Source of the DNA: Streptomyces nigrescens
GTDB lineage: Bacteria; Actinomycetota; Actinomycetes; Streptomycetales; Streptomycetaceae
DNA: 64,000 bases
Assembly (NCBI GenBank): GCA_024349765.1
Contig: AP026073.1
Location: 2,852,001 to 2,916,000, forward strand
Direction of reading: 5' to 3'
Shown here in pieces: positions 46,179 to 54,880 of the stretch. Numbering within the stretch: position 1 is the first letter of the stretch; each line of letters starts with the position of its first letter. Below the pieces are notes generated by a model that saw only the letters and a program-made list of their open reading frames with translations, was not told the DNA's origin and searched no databases. Made by a program: the position numbers and the translations under genes.

Positions 46179-47309
46179 CTACGGCGCCGCTTGTGCCGCC
46201 TGGATCTCGGCGTGGACGCCGGGACTGGTGGTCTCCAGATGGCGCAGCACGCTGCGCATCTGGGTGCCGACGTTGACGAACGCCGTGGTCCGGCCCTGGA
46301 ACAGCACGTCCTCCACGCGCCGGGTGCCCCGGTGGAGCGCCACCACCTTCCAGTCGTCCGTGAGGACCGGCGAGCCCGAGGACCCGCCGCGGGTGTCGGT
46401 GAAGTAGCGCACGTCGTTCTCGTCCGCCTCGTAGACGAGGTTGTTGCGCAGCGCGACCCGCTTGGGCAGGCCGCCGGGGTGCTGGATGATGTTGACCGCC
46501 ACGTAGTCGCCCCGGCCGACCGTCAGCGGCCGCTCCGCCAGCCGCAGCACCGGCCGGTCCGGCGCCTCGGCCAGCCGCAGCAGCGCGTAGTCCAACGCCG
46601 CGTCCGCCGCGACGAGTTCGCCGACCGCGGCCTCCTCGGTCTCGACGTCGTCGGTGTCGTAGTCGAACCGGGCGCGGGTGTGCCGCGCCTGCAGGTGCAG
46701 GTCCTCCGGGTCGGCCACCGGCCGTCCCGCGCCGGTCCCGGCGCGGGCGTTGACCACGTGGTGATTGGTGATGAGCAGGTCGGGGGCGATCAGCCAGCCG
46801 GTGCCGGAGTGCGGGAAGCCGTTCGGCTGCAGCGGCGAACCCCCTTGGTACGGCGGCACCTTGAGGCGGGCCACCGCCCCGCCGGCGAGCTCCCCGCCGC
46901 GCAGGAACCCGATCGGCACGGTGTCGTCCCGGTGGACGATCTCCTCCTTGATCTCCCCGGGCGCGGGCATCGTGGCCAGGACGTCCGGCTCACCGCCCGC
47001 CTGCCGCGCCACGTCGTCCAGGGCCCGCTGGAAGACGGTGAGCGGACCGGCCTCGGTGGTCTCGGCGACGGCGTTGCGCAGCCAGATCTCCAGCGGCACC
47101 GAGCCGTCGACCAGCCGCTCCACCCGGTTCATCTGGCTGAGGTCGGAGTGCACCTGGCGGCCCGGCGCGGGGTGCAGCGGCAGCGTGCCCCGGTAGCGGG
47201 GCATGATCCCGTCCATCAGCAGCGGCCGCACCGACGGGTCGGCGAGCCCGGTCTCCACCGCGGCGTCGAGCACCGCCCGGATCTCGTCCGGCGAGAGATA
47301 GCCGTTCAC
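46179..47309 (-). CDS. EAD1-trypsin-like serine protease
   Basis: This is a 376-residue protein. Residues 4-100 (LSPDEIRAVLDAAVETGL...MNRVERLVDGSVPLEIWLRNAV, quoted in part) match my recollection of effector-associated domain 1, a death-fold-like adaptor that recruits effectors to NTPases by self-association. The protease domain follows with His184 (LITNHHVV), Asp240 (LDYALL) and Ser311 (GGSSGSPV). There is no signal peptide. The GTG start overlaps the STAND stop (GTGA), so it is translated with the NTPase. It is presumably activated by the NTPase to cleave a cellular or partner protein (inference). Confidence 0.9.
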   Translation of the reverse strand: MNGYLSPDEIRAVLDAAVETGLADPSVRPLLMDGIMPRYRGTLPLHPAPGRQVHSDLSQMNRVERLVDGSVPLEIWLRNAVAETTEAGPLTVFQRALDDVARQAGGEPDVLATMPAPGEIKEEIVHRDDTVPIGFLRGGELAGGAVARLKVPPYQGGSPLQPNGFPHSGTGWLIAPDLLITNHHVVNARAGTGAGRPVADPEDLHLQARHTRARFDYDTDDVETEEAAVGELVAADAALDYALLRLAEAPDRPVLRLAERPLTVGRGDYVAVNIIQHPGGLPKRVALRNNLVYEADENDVRYFTDTRGGSSGSPVLTDDWKVVALHRGTRRVEDVLFQGRTTAFVNVGTQMRSVLRHLETTSPGVHAEIQAAQAAP

Positions 47310-50308
47310 CGGTCCTCACGCCTTTCGCGCGCGTGTCGTTCCTCGGCGGCCGGGGCGGGGCGGACGTGCACGTCGCCGGCGCCCTGCCCGCCGCTGCCCG
47401 CGCCCATCGCCGCGGCCACCCCGGCGACGATCTCCCCGCTCCGGTCCGGCACGGCGAGCAGGCGCCGGGCGAGCGTGTCGAGGGTGCCGCGGTCCCGGGC
47501 CAGTCGCAGGATCCCGGCGATGCTGGTCGGCGCGGCCCCGGGCTGCGGGCGGGACGGCCCGGCGGCCTCGTCCAGGATCTCCATCACCTTGCCCAGCAGC
47601 GCCGGCTGCCGGCGGGTCGCCCGGCGCATCGCCGCGCCCAGCGCGTCCAGCGTCTCGTCGTCGGACGGCAGCCCCACCACCTCCACCGCGTGTTCCAGCG
47701 CGCCGGGGGCCTGGGCGTAGATCTGCGAGGCGACCGCGCGGACCAGCACGGGCCGCTCGGACAGCACGTCGTCGGGCAACTTCCGGAGCCGCTCGGCGAG
47801 TTGCCGGCCGGTGGCCGGTTCCGCGTGCCCCTCGTCGCCGGTCAGCCGGGCCCGGGCCAGCAGCGCGCCCATCGCCTCCAGGTCCTGCCCGAGGCCCACC
47901 GCGACGTCCTCCGCGGCCCGTAGCGCGCGGTCGGCGTGCACCGGATCGCCGTCCTCCTGCGCGAGCCGCGCGGAGAGCAGCAGCAGCTCCAGCCGGCGCT
48001 CCCCGCACCCCGCGCGCTCGGCCGGGCCCAGGGCGTCCGCGACCGCCCGCCGGGCCTCGTCCCGCCGCCCGACGCGGCTGAGTGTCTCGGCGTACAGCGC
48101 GTGCAGCGGACTGCACGGCGTCCAGGGGCGGCGCCGGCCGATCCGCTCCAGGGCGGCCGGCGCGAACCCCTGCGCCAGCAGGTCCTCGACCTCCTGGGCG
48201 GCGATCCGCTCCCAGTCCTCCTGGTCCGCGCCGGCCGCCACGTGGTCGGGCGCACCGCCGCCGAGCCGGGCGGTCAGCAGCCCCGCGGCCCGCGGCGACA
48301 TCTCCTGCTGGGCCCCGGCGAGGAACCGTTCGACGCCCGGCAGCCAGCGTTCCTCCACCGAGCGCGGGTTCTCGTCCAGCCGCAGCCGGTGGTAGATCTC
48401 CTCGGCGCGCGCCTCCAGCCCGTCGCGGCCCGCGTAGTGCGCCACCGCGCGCCGCTCGACCTCCCGCATCACCGCGGTGCGGTCGCCGCCGGGCAGCCGC
48501 AGCATGATGGCCCGGACGTCGGCGCGGTAGCGCACCGCGTCGGGACGGGCCGGCTCGACCATGTCGAGCCGGCTCAGCTCGCCGAACAGCTCCCGGGCCC
48601 GGCCCTGGTCCGGCACGTCGATGCCGCACGGCCCGGCGAGCACGTCCTTGATGATCTCCGGGGTGATGACCCGCAGCACCAGGCCCGGGTGGGCGAGCCG
48701 GCGGATGTCCTCGTCGGCGATGTGGCTGAGGATCCGTTCGTAGAGGATGCCCTGCACCAGCAGCTGGTCGACCCGGCGGAAGACCTCCCGCCGCCGTTCG
48801 GGCAGACTGCGGATCAGTTCCTCGGTCGGTTCGCCCTCCTGGCACGCGAGGGTCGCGGCCCGGGCCGCCAGCTTCAGGCTGAGCGGATGGCCGCCGACCC
48901 GGTCGGCCAGCTGCCGGGCCACCTCGGGATCGTCCACGCCGCAGGAGGCCAGCAGGCCCACCGCCGCCTCCGGGTCGAGTTCGCCGAGTTCGATGTCGAA
49001 CGGCTTCATCCGCTTCGCCGGGTGGTCGACCGGCGCCCGTCCGGAGACCACGAGCCGCATCCGCGGATAGGCGCTCTGGAACGACAGGTGGATCGCCACG
49101 ATCCGGCCCAGCGCCGGCGAGCCGCGGTACTGCGCCTCCTCGAAGGTGTCCACGGCCATCACGAACGGCGGGTCCGGCTCGTCGGGAGAGGTCTTCCGTT
49201 CCGCGACCGCCCGCGCCAGGACCGCGCCGACCCGCCGGACCAGCTTGGTCTCCCGGCCGGTGGCCGCCGACTGGAACTGCTGCGAGGAACTGCGCCCGAG
49301 GACCGCCCGGGTGGTGGCGAGTTCCTGCAGCTGGGTCACCCGCTCCTGCCCCTCGCGCTGGCTGCGGGCGGCCTGCTGGCACTCCTCCGCCAGCGCGTCC
49401 AGCTCGGCGCGGTGGGCGGGGTACTGGACGCCGAGCTGCCGGGCGGCCTCGGCGATCAGCGTGACCGGCTCGTGGAGGGAGAGGGTGGGCCGCTCGAAGT
49501 CGATGTAGGCGAACGGGATGCCGCCGGCCGGGTCCTGGACGTTGTCGAGCAGGAACTTGGCCAGCAGGGTGCTCTTGCCCATGCCGCCGGGGCCGTGGAT
49601 GACCATCGGGGGGACCGGCAACGGGCGGCCGCCGGGAACGGGCTGCGGCGGCCCGGGCGGTGCGGCGGCGCCGGGCAGGTCGAGGTAGCCGCGCAGCTCG
49701 GCGAGTTCCCGGGCCCGGCCCTGGAACGCGCGGCGGACCAGGCGTTCCAGCGGCTCCAGCAGCCGGGCCCGCTCCAGGGCGCGCTGCAGCCGGCCGGTGT
49801 CCGGCAGGCCGGTCACGCCCGGCACCCGGGACAGCCACAGCACCGCCTGCAGCGCGTCGGCCAGTTCGCCGGCGGTCAGCCGGTCGATCGCCAGCGGCGT
49901 GCCGAACAGCTGGGCCAGCGCGAACCGTTCCGGCCCGGGCTCGGCGGGCAGCTGGTTGATGTTGGCGGCGAGCAGGTGCCGGGCGGCCTCGGGCCCGGCC
50001 AGCCCGCGCAGCGCCTCCTCCCGGACCTCGGCCTTGAGGGCCCACCCGGCCTGGTCCTGCATGCCCAGGGTCGTGCAGTCGTCGACGAGTTCCAGGACCG
50101 CCCGGCCGGTGGCGTGCTTCTCGTCGGGCAGCCGCAGCTCCCGGGGGTCGAAACGGGCCAGCAGGCAGGCCGCCTCCCGGTAGGCGCGGCGGGCGGGGGA
50201 GACGCCGCCGGGCCGCTCCTGGCCGGTGTGCAGCGCCTCGCGCAGCCGGGCGGCGAACACCTCCCGCAGGCCCGGGCGGGCGGGGCGGTCAGAGGGACCG
50301 GTAGACAC
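47306..50308 (-). CDS. STAND-type NTPase with helical-repeat C-terminus
   Basis: This 1000-residue protein has a helical N-terminal region (about 1-185). A P-loop NTPase follows with Walker A GPGGMGKS at 239-246, Walker B FVMAVDTFEE around Asp386, and a sensor strand RLVVSGRAP near 417-425. After it come winged-helix-like sequences (about 480-600) and Ala/Leu/Arg-rich TPR-like repeats to about residue 900. This is the STAND layout, in which a sensor repeat arm switches an NTP-driven oligomer. The GTG start lies 20 bp inside the upstream gene. In conflict systems such proteins detect invasion and activate proteases or nucleases (family knowledge). The trigger here is unknown. Confidence 0.88.
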   Translation of the reverse strand: MSTGPSDRPARPGLREVFAARLREALHTGQERPGGVSPARRAYREAACLLARFDPRELRLPDEKHATGRAVLELVDDCTTLGMQDQAGWALKAEVREEALRGLAGPEAARHLLAANINQLPAEPGPERFALAQLFGTPLAIDRLTAGELADALQAVLWLSRVPGVTGLPDTGRLQRALERARLLEPLERLVRRAFQGRARELAELRGYLDLPGAAAPPGPPQPVPGGRPLPVPPMVIHGPGGMGKSTLLAKFLLDNVQDPAGGIPFAYIDFERPTLSLHEPVTLIAEAARQLGVQYPAHRAELDALAEECQQAARSQREGQERVTQLQELATTRAVLGRSSSQQFQSAATGRETKLVRRVGAVLARAVAERKTSPDEPDPPFVMAVDTFEEAQYRGSPALGRIVAIHLSFQSAYPRMRLVVSGRAPVDHPAKRMKPFDIELGELDPEAAVGLLASCGVDDPEVARQLADRVGGHPLSLKLAARAATLACQEGEPTEELIRSLPERRREVFRRVDQLLVQGILYERILSHIADEDIRRLAHPGLVLRVITPEIIKDVLAGPCGIDVPDQGRARELFGELSRLDMVEPARPDAVRYRADVRAIMLRLPGGDRTAVMREVERRAVAHYAGRDGLEARAEEIYHRLRLDENPRSVEERWLPGVERFLAGAQQEMSPRAAGLLTARLGGGAPDHVAAGADQEDWERIAAQEVEDLLAQGFAPAALERIGRRRPWTPCSPLHALYAETLSRVGRRDEARRAVADALGPAERAGCGERRLELLLLSARLAQEDGDPVHADRALRAAEDVAVGLGQDLEAMGALLARARLTGDEGHAEPATGRQLAERLRKLPDDVLSERPVLVRAVASQIYAQAPGALEHAVEVVGLPSDDETLDALGAAMRRATRRQPALLGKVMEILDEAAGPSRPQPGAAPTSIAGILRLARDRGTLDTLARRLLAVPDRSGEIVAGVAAAMGAGSGGQGAGDVHVRPAPAAEERHARERREDR

Positions 50309-51416
50309 GGACCGCTCCCTCCACCGCCGTGCTGACCCTGCGCATATAGCTCTCGTCGCCCCCGCCGCCGGATTCCGCGGCGTAGAGCACCTCTTCCACG
50401 GCGACCTCGACGAGTTCGTCGATGGCGGACTGCTGCGGGCCGCCGGCCGCCAGCACCTCCGGCGGCGATTCGTGGAAGACCTGGTCGAAGAAGGACCGCA
50501 GATCGCCTGATTCGACGACCCGCGCGGTGTCCCAGCACAGGCTGCCGCGCAGGTCGTACGGGAGCTGGCGCATCGCGCGCCCGTAGCCGAGCAGCACCAG
50601 CCGCGGCGCCTGGTCGCCGTGGACCGCGGAGTGTTCGTAGACGGCCATGGCGAGCTGCCCGATGAAGTCCCACACGTCGGAGCTGGGGTCGAGCCGGTCG
50701 CACTCGTCGAGCACCAGCCACAGCCGCTCCTCGGCGGCGGTGGCCCGGCCGGCGACCCAGTGCGCGGCCTCGTCGACGGACGGCAGCGGGTCGTTGAGGT
50801 CGGTGGGGTTGAGCGGGGCGGGGCCGGTGCCCGGTTCGGCGACGAAGTCGGCCAGCCGCCGGACGACCTTCGCCGCGGTGGAGGTCCGCGACAGGGTGAC
50901 CCGGACGGGACGGAAGCCGCTGTGCTGACCGATGTGGCGCAGGAAGGTGTAGGTGTAGGAGCGGCCGCTGTCCGGCTCGCCGTCGACCAGCAGGATGCAC
51001 TTGTCGGGGTCGGCGATGAACCGGCGCAGCGTCTCCCGCAGGCCCTGCCGGTCGATGAAGGCCTCGGTGCCGTTCTTCAGCACGCAGGTGCGGAAGGTGT
51101 CCTGGGCGGCGTGGGCGCGGTAGTCCTCCCGCAGCCGCTCCCGGAACTCCCGCACCTTGGCGATGTCGGGCAGCACGGCCAGTTCGTCGACGGCGGTGAG
51201 CGCCTCCACCAGCCGCAGCTGCCGCCGGATGTCCGTGCGCGAGCGGTGGACGAGGGTCCGGGCGTTGTCCGAGCTGATGTGGGTCAGCGGCAGCGTGGCG
51301 ACGAAGTCTTCGGGGAAGCCGTACTCGGCGAGCCGGTCGTGCGGCTCGGTGGTGTCGAGCAGATGGTTCTGCACCCAGGCGGTGACCAGGTCCCACTCGG
51401 TTTCGGTCAGCGGCAT
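50289..51416 (-). CDS. P-loop-like protein with helical N-terminal domain and atypical Walker A
   Basis: This is a 375-residue protein. Residues 1-105 are helical and resemble an effector-associated adaptor domain (LTETEWDLVTAWVQNHLLD, DIRRQLRLVEALTAVDEL). A P-loop-like domain follows: GEPDSGRS at 146-153 is a Walker A with Arg in place of the invariant Lys, and Walker B is LWLVLDECD (232-240). The Lys to Arg change suggests weak or absent hydrolysis, or a scaffold role. The ATG at 51416 is 7 bp after the hydrolase stop, and the 3' end overlaps the STAND gene by 20 bp. I know no named family for the whole protein. Confidence 0.78.
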   Translation of the reverse strand: MPLTETEWDLVTAWVQNHLLDTTEPHDRLAEYGFPEDFVATLPLTHISSDNARTLVHRSRTDIRRQLRLVEALTAVDELAVLPDIAKVREFRERLREDYRAHAAQDTFRTCVLKNGTEAFIDRQGLRETLRRFIADPDKCILLVDGEPDSGRSYTYTFLRHIGQHSGFRPVRVTLSRTSTAAKVVRRLADFVAEPGTGPAPLNPTDLNDPLPSVDEAAHWVAGRATAAEERLWLVLDECDRLDPSSDVWDFIGQLAMAVYEHSAVHGDQAPRLVLLGYGRAMRQLPYDLRGSLCWDTARVVESGDLRSFFDQVFHESPPEVLAAGGPQQSAIDELVEVAVEEVLYAAESGGGGDESYMRRVSTAVEGAVRVYRSL

Positions 51417-51423
51417 GCCCGGC

Positions 51424-52377
51424 CTACCCCGGGCCGTCGCCGAAGATCCGCAGCACCGGCTCGCGCACCGGATGCTGCGACAGGTACTCGCCGATGCCGT
51501 GGTGGTTGCGGCTGTCGTTGGTGACCAGCACGTCGGTGACCCGGTCCTGGGGCGCGTACTCGGGCCGCAGGGTGTGGTCCAGCGCCACCAGGTCCCGCAG
51601 GTCGGAGGCGTTCCGCCAGGCCGTGACGCCGTCCGGTACGGCCGGTGGGCGGGCCAGGCTGTCCTGGATCTCGGTGATCGCCAGCGGCGAGCCGACGGTG
51701 ACCAGCAGCGCGACCTCACGCGCCCGCTCCCGCAGCGCCTCGTAGGCGATGATCGTGCCCAGGCTGTGCCCGACCACGACCAGCGGGCCGCCGTCCGGGC
51801 CGTCCAGCGCCTCCTGCACCACCGCCCGCATCGCCGGCCCCGCCCCGCCGAAGAAGTAGGCGTGGACGTCCTTGAACGCGTGCTTCACCAGCTCCCGGAA
51901 CAGCGCGACGCGGCCGGGCCGGGGCAGCGGCACGGCCTCCAGCGGCAGTTCGTCGGCCGGCCCGGGCTCCGGGGCGCTCTCGGTGTGCGCGAGGGTGTCC
52001 GCGAGGTAGGTCATGTCCCGCAGCCAGTCGGCCAGGGCGTCCTCGTCGGGGCGCGCCCGCCCCTCCGGTCCGGTGTCGCCGGCCTCCCGCCGGGCCTCGT
52101 CGAGGGTCCGCGCGACGAACTCCTCGGGGGGCGGGGCGGCGGCCGCGGCCCGCTCCGCCGCGCCGGCCGGGGGCTCCTCGGCCGGCTGCGGGCCGCCGTC
52201 CAGCGGGTCCGGCCGGTGGTCGGGCAGCGGCGCGGGGTAGCGCACCGGCGCCCAGTAGGCCATCCGCGACGCCGCGCCCATGTCCCGGCCGAACAGGGCG
52301 GTGTCCCACTGGGACTTGAGCAGGTCCGCGCGGGGCTTGTTGCCGTTGCCGTGGACGTAGACGACGCTCGGTCGCAT
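51424..52377 (-). CDS. Alpha/beta-hydrolase (lipase/esterase-like), conflict operon
   Basis: This 317-residue cytosolic hydrolase has the oxyanion-side YVHGNG near the N-terminus, the nucleophile elbow GHSLG with Ser205, and a late NHHGIGEYL likely holding the catalytic His. A Pro/Ala/Glu-rich insert fills residues about 55-115. The substrate is unknown: lipid, ester or peptide. In similar operons hydrolases act as membrane-damaging effectors. The ATG follows GGGGAGGGG. It lies 18 bp after the endonuclease gene and 7 bp before the P-loop gene, clearly in the operon. Confidence 0.88.
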   Translation of the reverse strand: MRPSVVYVHGNGNKPRADLLKSQWDTALFGRDMGAASRMAYWAPVRYPAPLPDHRPDPLDGGPQPAEEPPAGAAERAAAAAPPPEEFVARTLDEARREAGDTGPEGRARPDEDALADWLRDMTYLADTLAHTESAPEPGPADELPLEAVPLPRPGRVALFRELVKHAFKDVHAYFFGGAGPAMRAVVQEALDGPDGGPLVVVGHSLGTIIAYEALRERAREVALLVTVGSPLAITEIQDSLARPPAVPDGVTAWRNASDLRDLVALDHTLRPEYAPQDRVTDVLVTNDSRNHHGIGEYLSQHPVREPVLRIFGDGPG

Positions 52378-52395
52378 GGTGTGTCCCCTCCCCGT

Positions 52396-53292
52396 TCAGT
52401 CGCGCCGCAGCACGATGTCGTCGTGCGACGCGAGTCGTTTCCAGCGCTCCTCCGGGGCGCGCACCACCGGCATCAGATCGACGGCCGGCAGCGGGCCCAG
52501 GTCCAGTGAGGTCAGCTCGGCGATGTCCGACACCGGCACCTGGAACGTGCGGTAGGCGCCCAGCGGCGGCGGTGCGCCCGGCACCGCGCCGGCCAGCGCC
52601 CGGTCGGCGTCCCGGGTCAGGTCCGGGCTCTGGTCCAGGACGTACGCGGTGGCCGCCAGCGCGCCGTCCCGGAGGAACGCGGCCACCTTCCAGAAGCGCA
52701 GCGGCACCTGGATGCCCCGGTAGGGCGGGTCGGAGTCGTGCAGCACCGGACCGGTCAGCACGGCCAGTTTGCGGTCCTGGGTGGCGGCGTGGTCGAGCAG
52801 GTGGTCCTCCAGCCCCGCCCAGAGCTTCTTGCCCTGGTTGAACACATCGGCCTGCGGGGCGGCGTTGGTGTAGTGGAAGGTGTCCGCGTTGGCCCGGGCG
52901 GCCTCCGCGGCCTCGCCCCACACCGGGTCGAGCCGGCGCACCAGATGGCCCTTGTCCAGGGAGTTGTCCCGGTAGACCGGGTCGCCGGCCTGCAGGTCCT
53001 CGGGCAGCCGGGGGTCGAACCGCCAGCCGCCCTCCCGCGGGACGTGCTCCAGCAGCAGCCGGCCGTCGACGCAGACGCCGGTGGCCGCCGCCAGCCGCCG
53101 GTCCGGGCGCAGCAGGACCGTGAAGTGGGTGTAATGCAGGACCACGGTCTCCGTTCCGGGGAGGGCCGGCACCGGCAGCGGCACGGGCACGCCGAGGAAG
53201 TGCTCGTCGTAGCCCGCGCGGTCCGCCAGGGCGTCCCCGGGTGCCGGGCCGGTCGTGGCGCGGCCGGCCCGGGACGCATCGGATGTGGTCAT
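52396..53292 (-). CDS. DNA/RNA non-specific endonuclease (NUC1/beta-beta-alpha metal)
   Basis: This 298-residue nuclease has the DRGH-type active site as DKGH (Asp113 to His116, SLDKGHLVRR) and the metal Asn in HYTNAAPQ...FNQGKKLW (Asn143 and Asn152). A Rieske-like or secretion signal is absent, so the enzyme is made inside the cell, unlike secreted Serratia-type nucleases. It would degrade DNA and RNA when unleashed. It is the first gene of the operon, and its ATG lies within a 16-bp palindrome that could be an operator. The divergent neighbour encodes a caspase-like protease, which could process or release it (inference). Confidence 0.9.
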   Translation of the reverse strand: MTTSDASRAGRATTGPAPGDALADRAGYDEHFLGVPVPLPVPALPGTETVVLHYTHFTVLLRPDRRLAAATGVCVDGRLLLEHVPREGGWRFDPRLPEDLQAGDPVYRDNSLDKGHLVRRLDPVWGEAAEAARANADTFHYTNAAPQADVFNQGKKLWAGLEDHLLDHAATQDRKLAVLTGPVLHDSDPPYRGIQVPLRFWKVAAFLRDGALAATAYVLDQSPDLTRDADRALAGAVPGAPPPLGAYRTFQVPVSDIAELTSLDLGPLPAVDLMPVVRAPEERWKRLASHDDIVLRRD

Positions 53293-53300
53293 ATGACCAC
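53285..53300. promoter_or_regulatory. 16-bp perfect palindrome over the nuclease start codon
   Basis: GTGGTCATATGACCAC is fully self-complementary and contains the ATG of the endonuclease gene. It lies in the 210-bp region between the divergent operon and caspase gene. A dimeric repressor bound here would block operon transcription, and an mRNA hairpin could hide the start codon. Confidence 0.55.
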
Positions 53301-53502
53301 CGCTTCCCGGTGGTACGGGCCGCCGAGCGGCGTCCCCGGCGAAGCCACTCCAACAGCCGCCCGCACCGTCGTGCGCCGGGCCGCCGGCGTGCGCGGAGGG
53401 GCCCGTTCAGGCGGTTGGGCGGGCCGGCGAGTTCACCGGCCCGCCCGCCACGGAACGCATCCAGGCGTTGCCCCGACCCCCGCCGCTGCCAAGGAGCCCG
53501 CG

Positions 53503-54309
53503 ATGCCCACCGGCCTCTCCCTCCACGTCGGACTCAACCAGGTCGATCCCGCCCGGTACGGCGGCTGGGACGGCCGGCTCGTCGCCTGCGAGAACGACGC
53601 CCACGACATGGCCGCGCTGGCCCGCGGCGCCGGCTTCGCCCCGACGACCCTGCTCACCCCCGACGGCACCGTCGAGCAGGTCACCGCCGCACTGCGGACG
53701 GCCGCCAAGACCCTCAAGGCCGGCGACATCCTGCTGTTCACCTACTCCGGGCACGGCGGCCAGGTCCCCAACACCACCGGCGGCGACGACGAGGCGGACC
53801 GGCTCGACGAGACGCTGGTGCTGTACGACCGGGAATTCCTCGACGACGAGCTGCACCGGGAATTCGGCCGGTTCGCCCGCGGCGTCCGCCTCCTCGTCGT
53901 CCTCGACTGCTGCCACAGCGGCACCGCCGTCGAAATGCCGGACCAGGGCGACGGCAGTGCCGCCGCCCGGCTGATGCCGCCCGACCGGCAGTACGAGATC
54001 TACCGGCGCGACCGGGAATTCTTCCAGGAAATCCAGCAGGAACTCGGCGCCCGCAAGAGCCGGGAACCGTCCGCCGACGCCCTGCTTCTCGCCGCCTGTC
54101 AGGACAATCAGCTGGCCTCCGACGGCGACACCAACGGGAAATTCACCGGGACCCTTCTGGACGTGTGGAACGGCGGAACCTTCCGCGGCGGCTACCGCAC
54201 CTTCCACCGCGACATCCAGCGCGGTATGCCCCCCACCCAGAGCCCCCACCTCTACACGACCGGAAATCCCGGGCCGGCATTCCTGGACCAGCAGCCGTTC
54301 ACCGTGTGA
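53503..54309 (+). CDS. Caspase-like (metacaspase/orthocaspase) protease
   Basis: This 268-residue peptidase C14-type domain has the catalytic His84 in YSGHGGQ and Cys137 in LDCCHSG. The N-terminal strand is LSLHVGLNQVDP, followed by ENDAHDM, and the late LLAACQDNQLASDG is typical of the family. No transmembrane or extra domain is present, so it is a stand-alone protease core. It is divergent from the six-gene operon. Metacaspases usually cut after Arg or Lys and take part in regulated cell death (family knowledge). ATG with AAGGAG 6 bp upstream. A strong terminator follows. Confidence 0.93.
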   Translation: MPTGLSLHVGLNQVDPARYGGWDGRLVACENDAHDMAALARGAGFAPTTLLTPDGTVEQVTAALRTAAKTLKAGDILLFTYSGHGGQVPNTTGGDDEADRLDETLVLYDREFLDDELHREFGRFARGVRLLVVLDCCHSGTAVEMPDQGDGSAAARLMPPDRQYEIYRRDREFFQEIQQELGARKSREPSADALLLAACQDNQLASDGDTNGKFTGTLLDVWNGGTFRGGYRTFHRDIQRGMPPTQSPHLYTTGNPGPAFLDQQPFTV

Positions 54310-54339
54310 CGGCACCCGGCGGCCCTGCCGGGGAACGCG

Positions 54340-54371
54340 GACGGGACGCGGCCCGCCGGCCGCGTCCCGTC
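54340..54371. terminator. Hairpin between caspase and small coiled-coil genes
   Basis: Perfect 14-bp arms (54340-54353 GACGGGACGCGGCC; 54358-54371 its complement) have a 4-nt loop. It separates two convergent genes and may end both transcripts. Confidence 0.85.
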
Positions 54372-54389
54372 CTGTCGTTGTCGTCCCGC

Positions 54390-54581
54390 TCACTCCGCGG
54401 GGTAGATGTCACCGCCCCGCATCATGCTTTCCTGCTCGCTCTGCGACTGCAGCCGGCGGGCCTTCTCCTGGAGTCGCTTCTGCTCCTCCGGATCACTGGT
54501 GCGCTCCGCGGTCTCCTGCAATTCCCTCGCCTTGTCCCGCATCTGCTGAATGCGTGCACGGGATTCTCCGCTTGCGTCCAT
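54390..54581 (-). CDS. Small charged coiled-coil protein (DUF6381-like)
   Basis: This 63-residue highly charged protein is predicted to be almost wholly helical (RARIQQMRDKARELQETAER, then EEQKRLQEKARRLQSQSEQ). It resembles small Streptomyces proteins grouped as DUF6381 from memory; function unknown. The ATG at 54581 follows GAGGACAGACC. It converges on the caspase gene, separated by a bidirectional hairpin, so it is probably not part of the conflict operon. Confidence 0.75.
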   Translation of the reverse strand: MDASGESRARIQQMRDKARELQETAERTSDPEEQKRLQEKARRLQSQSEQESMMRGGDIYPAE

Positions 54582-54880
54582 GGTCTGTCCTCGCACTGTG
54601 TAGGGAAGCTGCCCGATACCAGCGAATCAGGCCCGGCGGCGCACGGCACCTCGAAAATCCCGCCGCCCCGGCGGAAGGAAAGGCCGGCCGCCACGACGCC
54701 CCTTCGTGGCCCCGCCCGCGGATGCGGCACGCCCGGGCTTCCCGGCGTGTCTCCACCGGATGGCCTTCCTGAATGGCGACCGCGCCGAAGAGGGACGTTG
54801 GCTGAAGCACAGCAGCTCAACGTCCGCCGAGTGTCAGCGCTCCTGGTGTTTGACGCTCCCATCGTTCAGTGGAGTCCTCC

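Noticed and set aside
47936-50335. 799-codon plus-strand frame opposite the STAND gene
   Set aside because: It has no domain signature; the Arg/His/Pro composition is that of an antisense shadow.
52738-53502. Upstream extension of the caspase frame
   Set aside because: It runs antisense through the nuclease gene. The ATG at 53503 has a proper ribosome site and begins the conserved fold.
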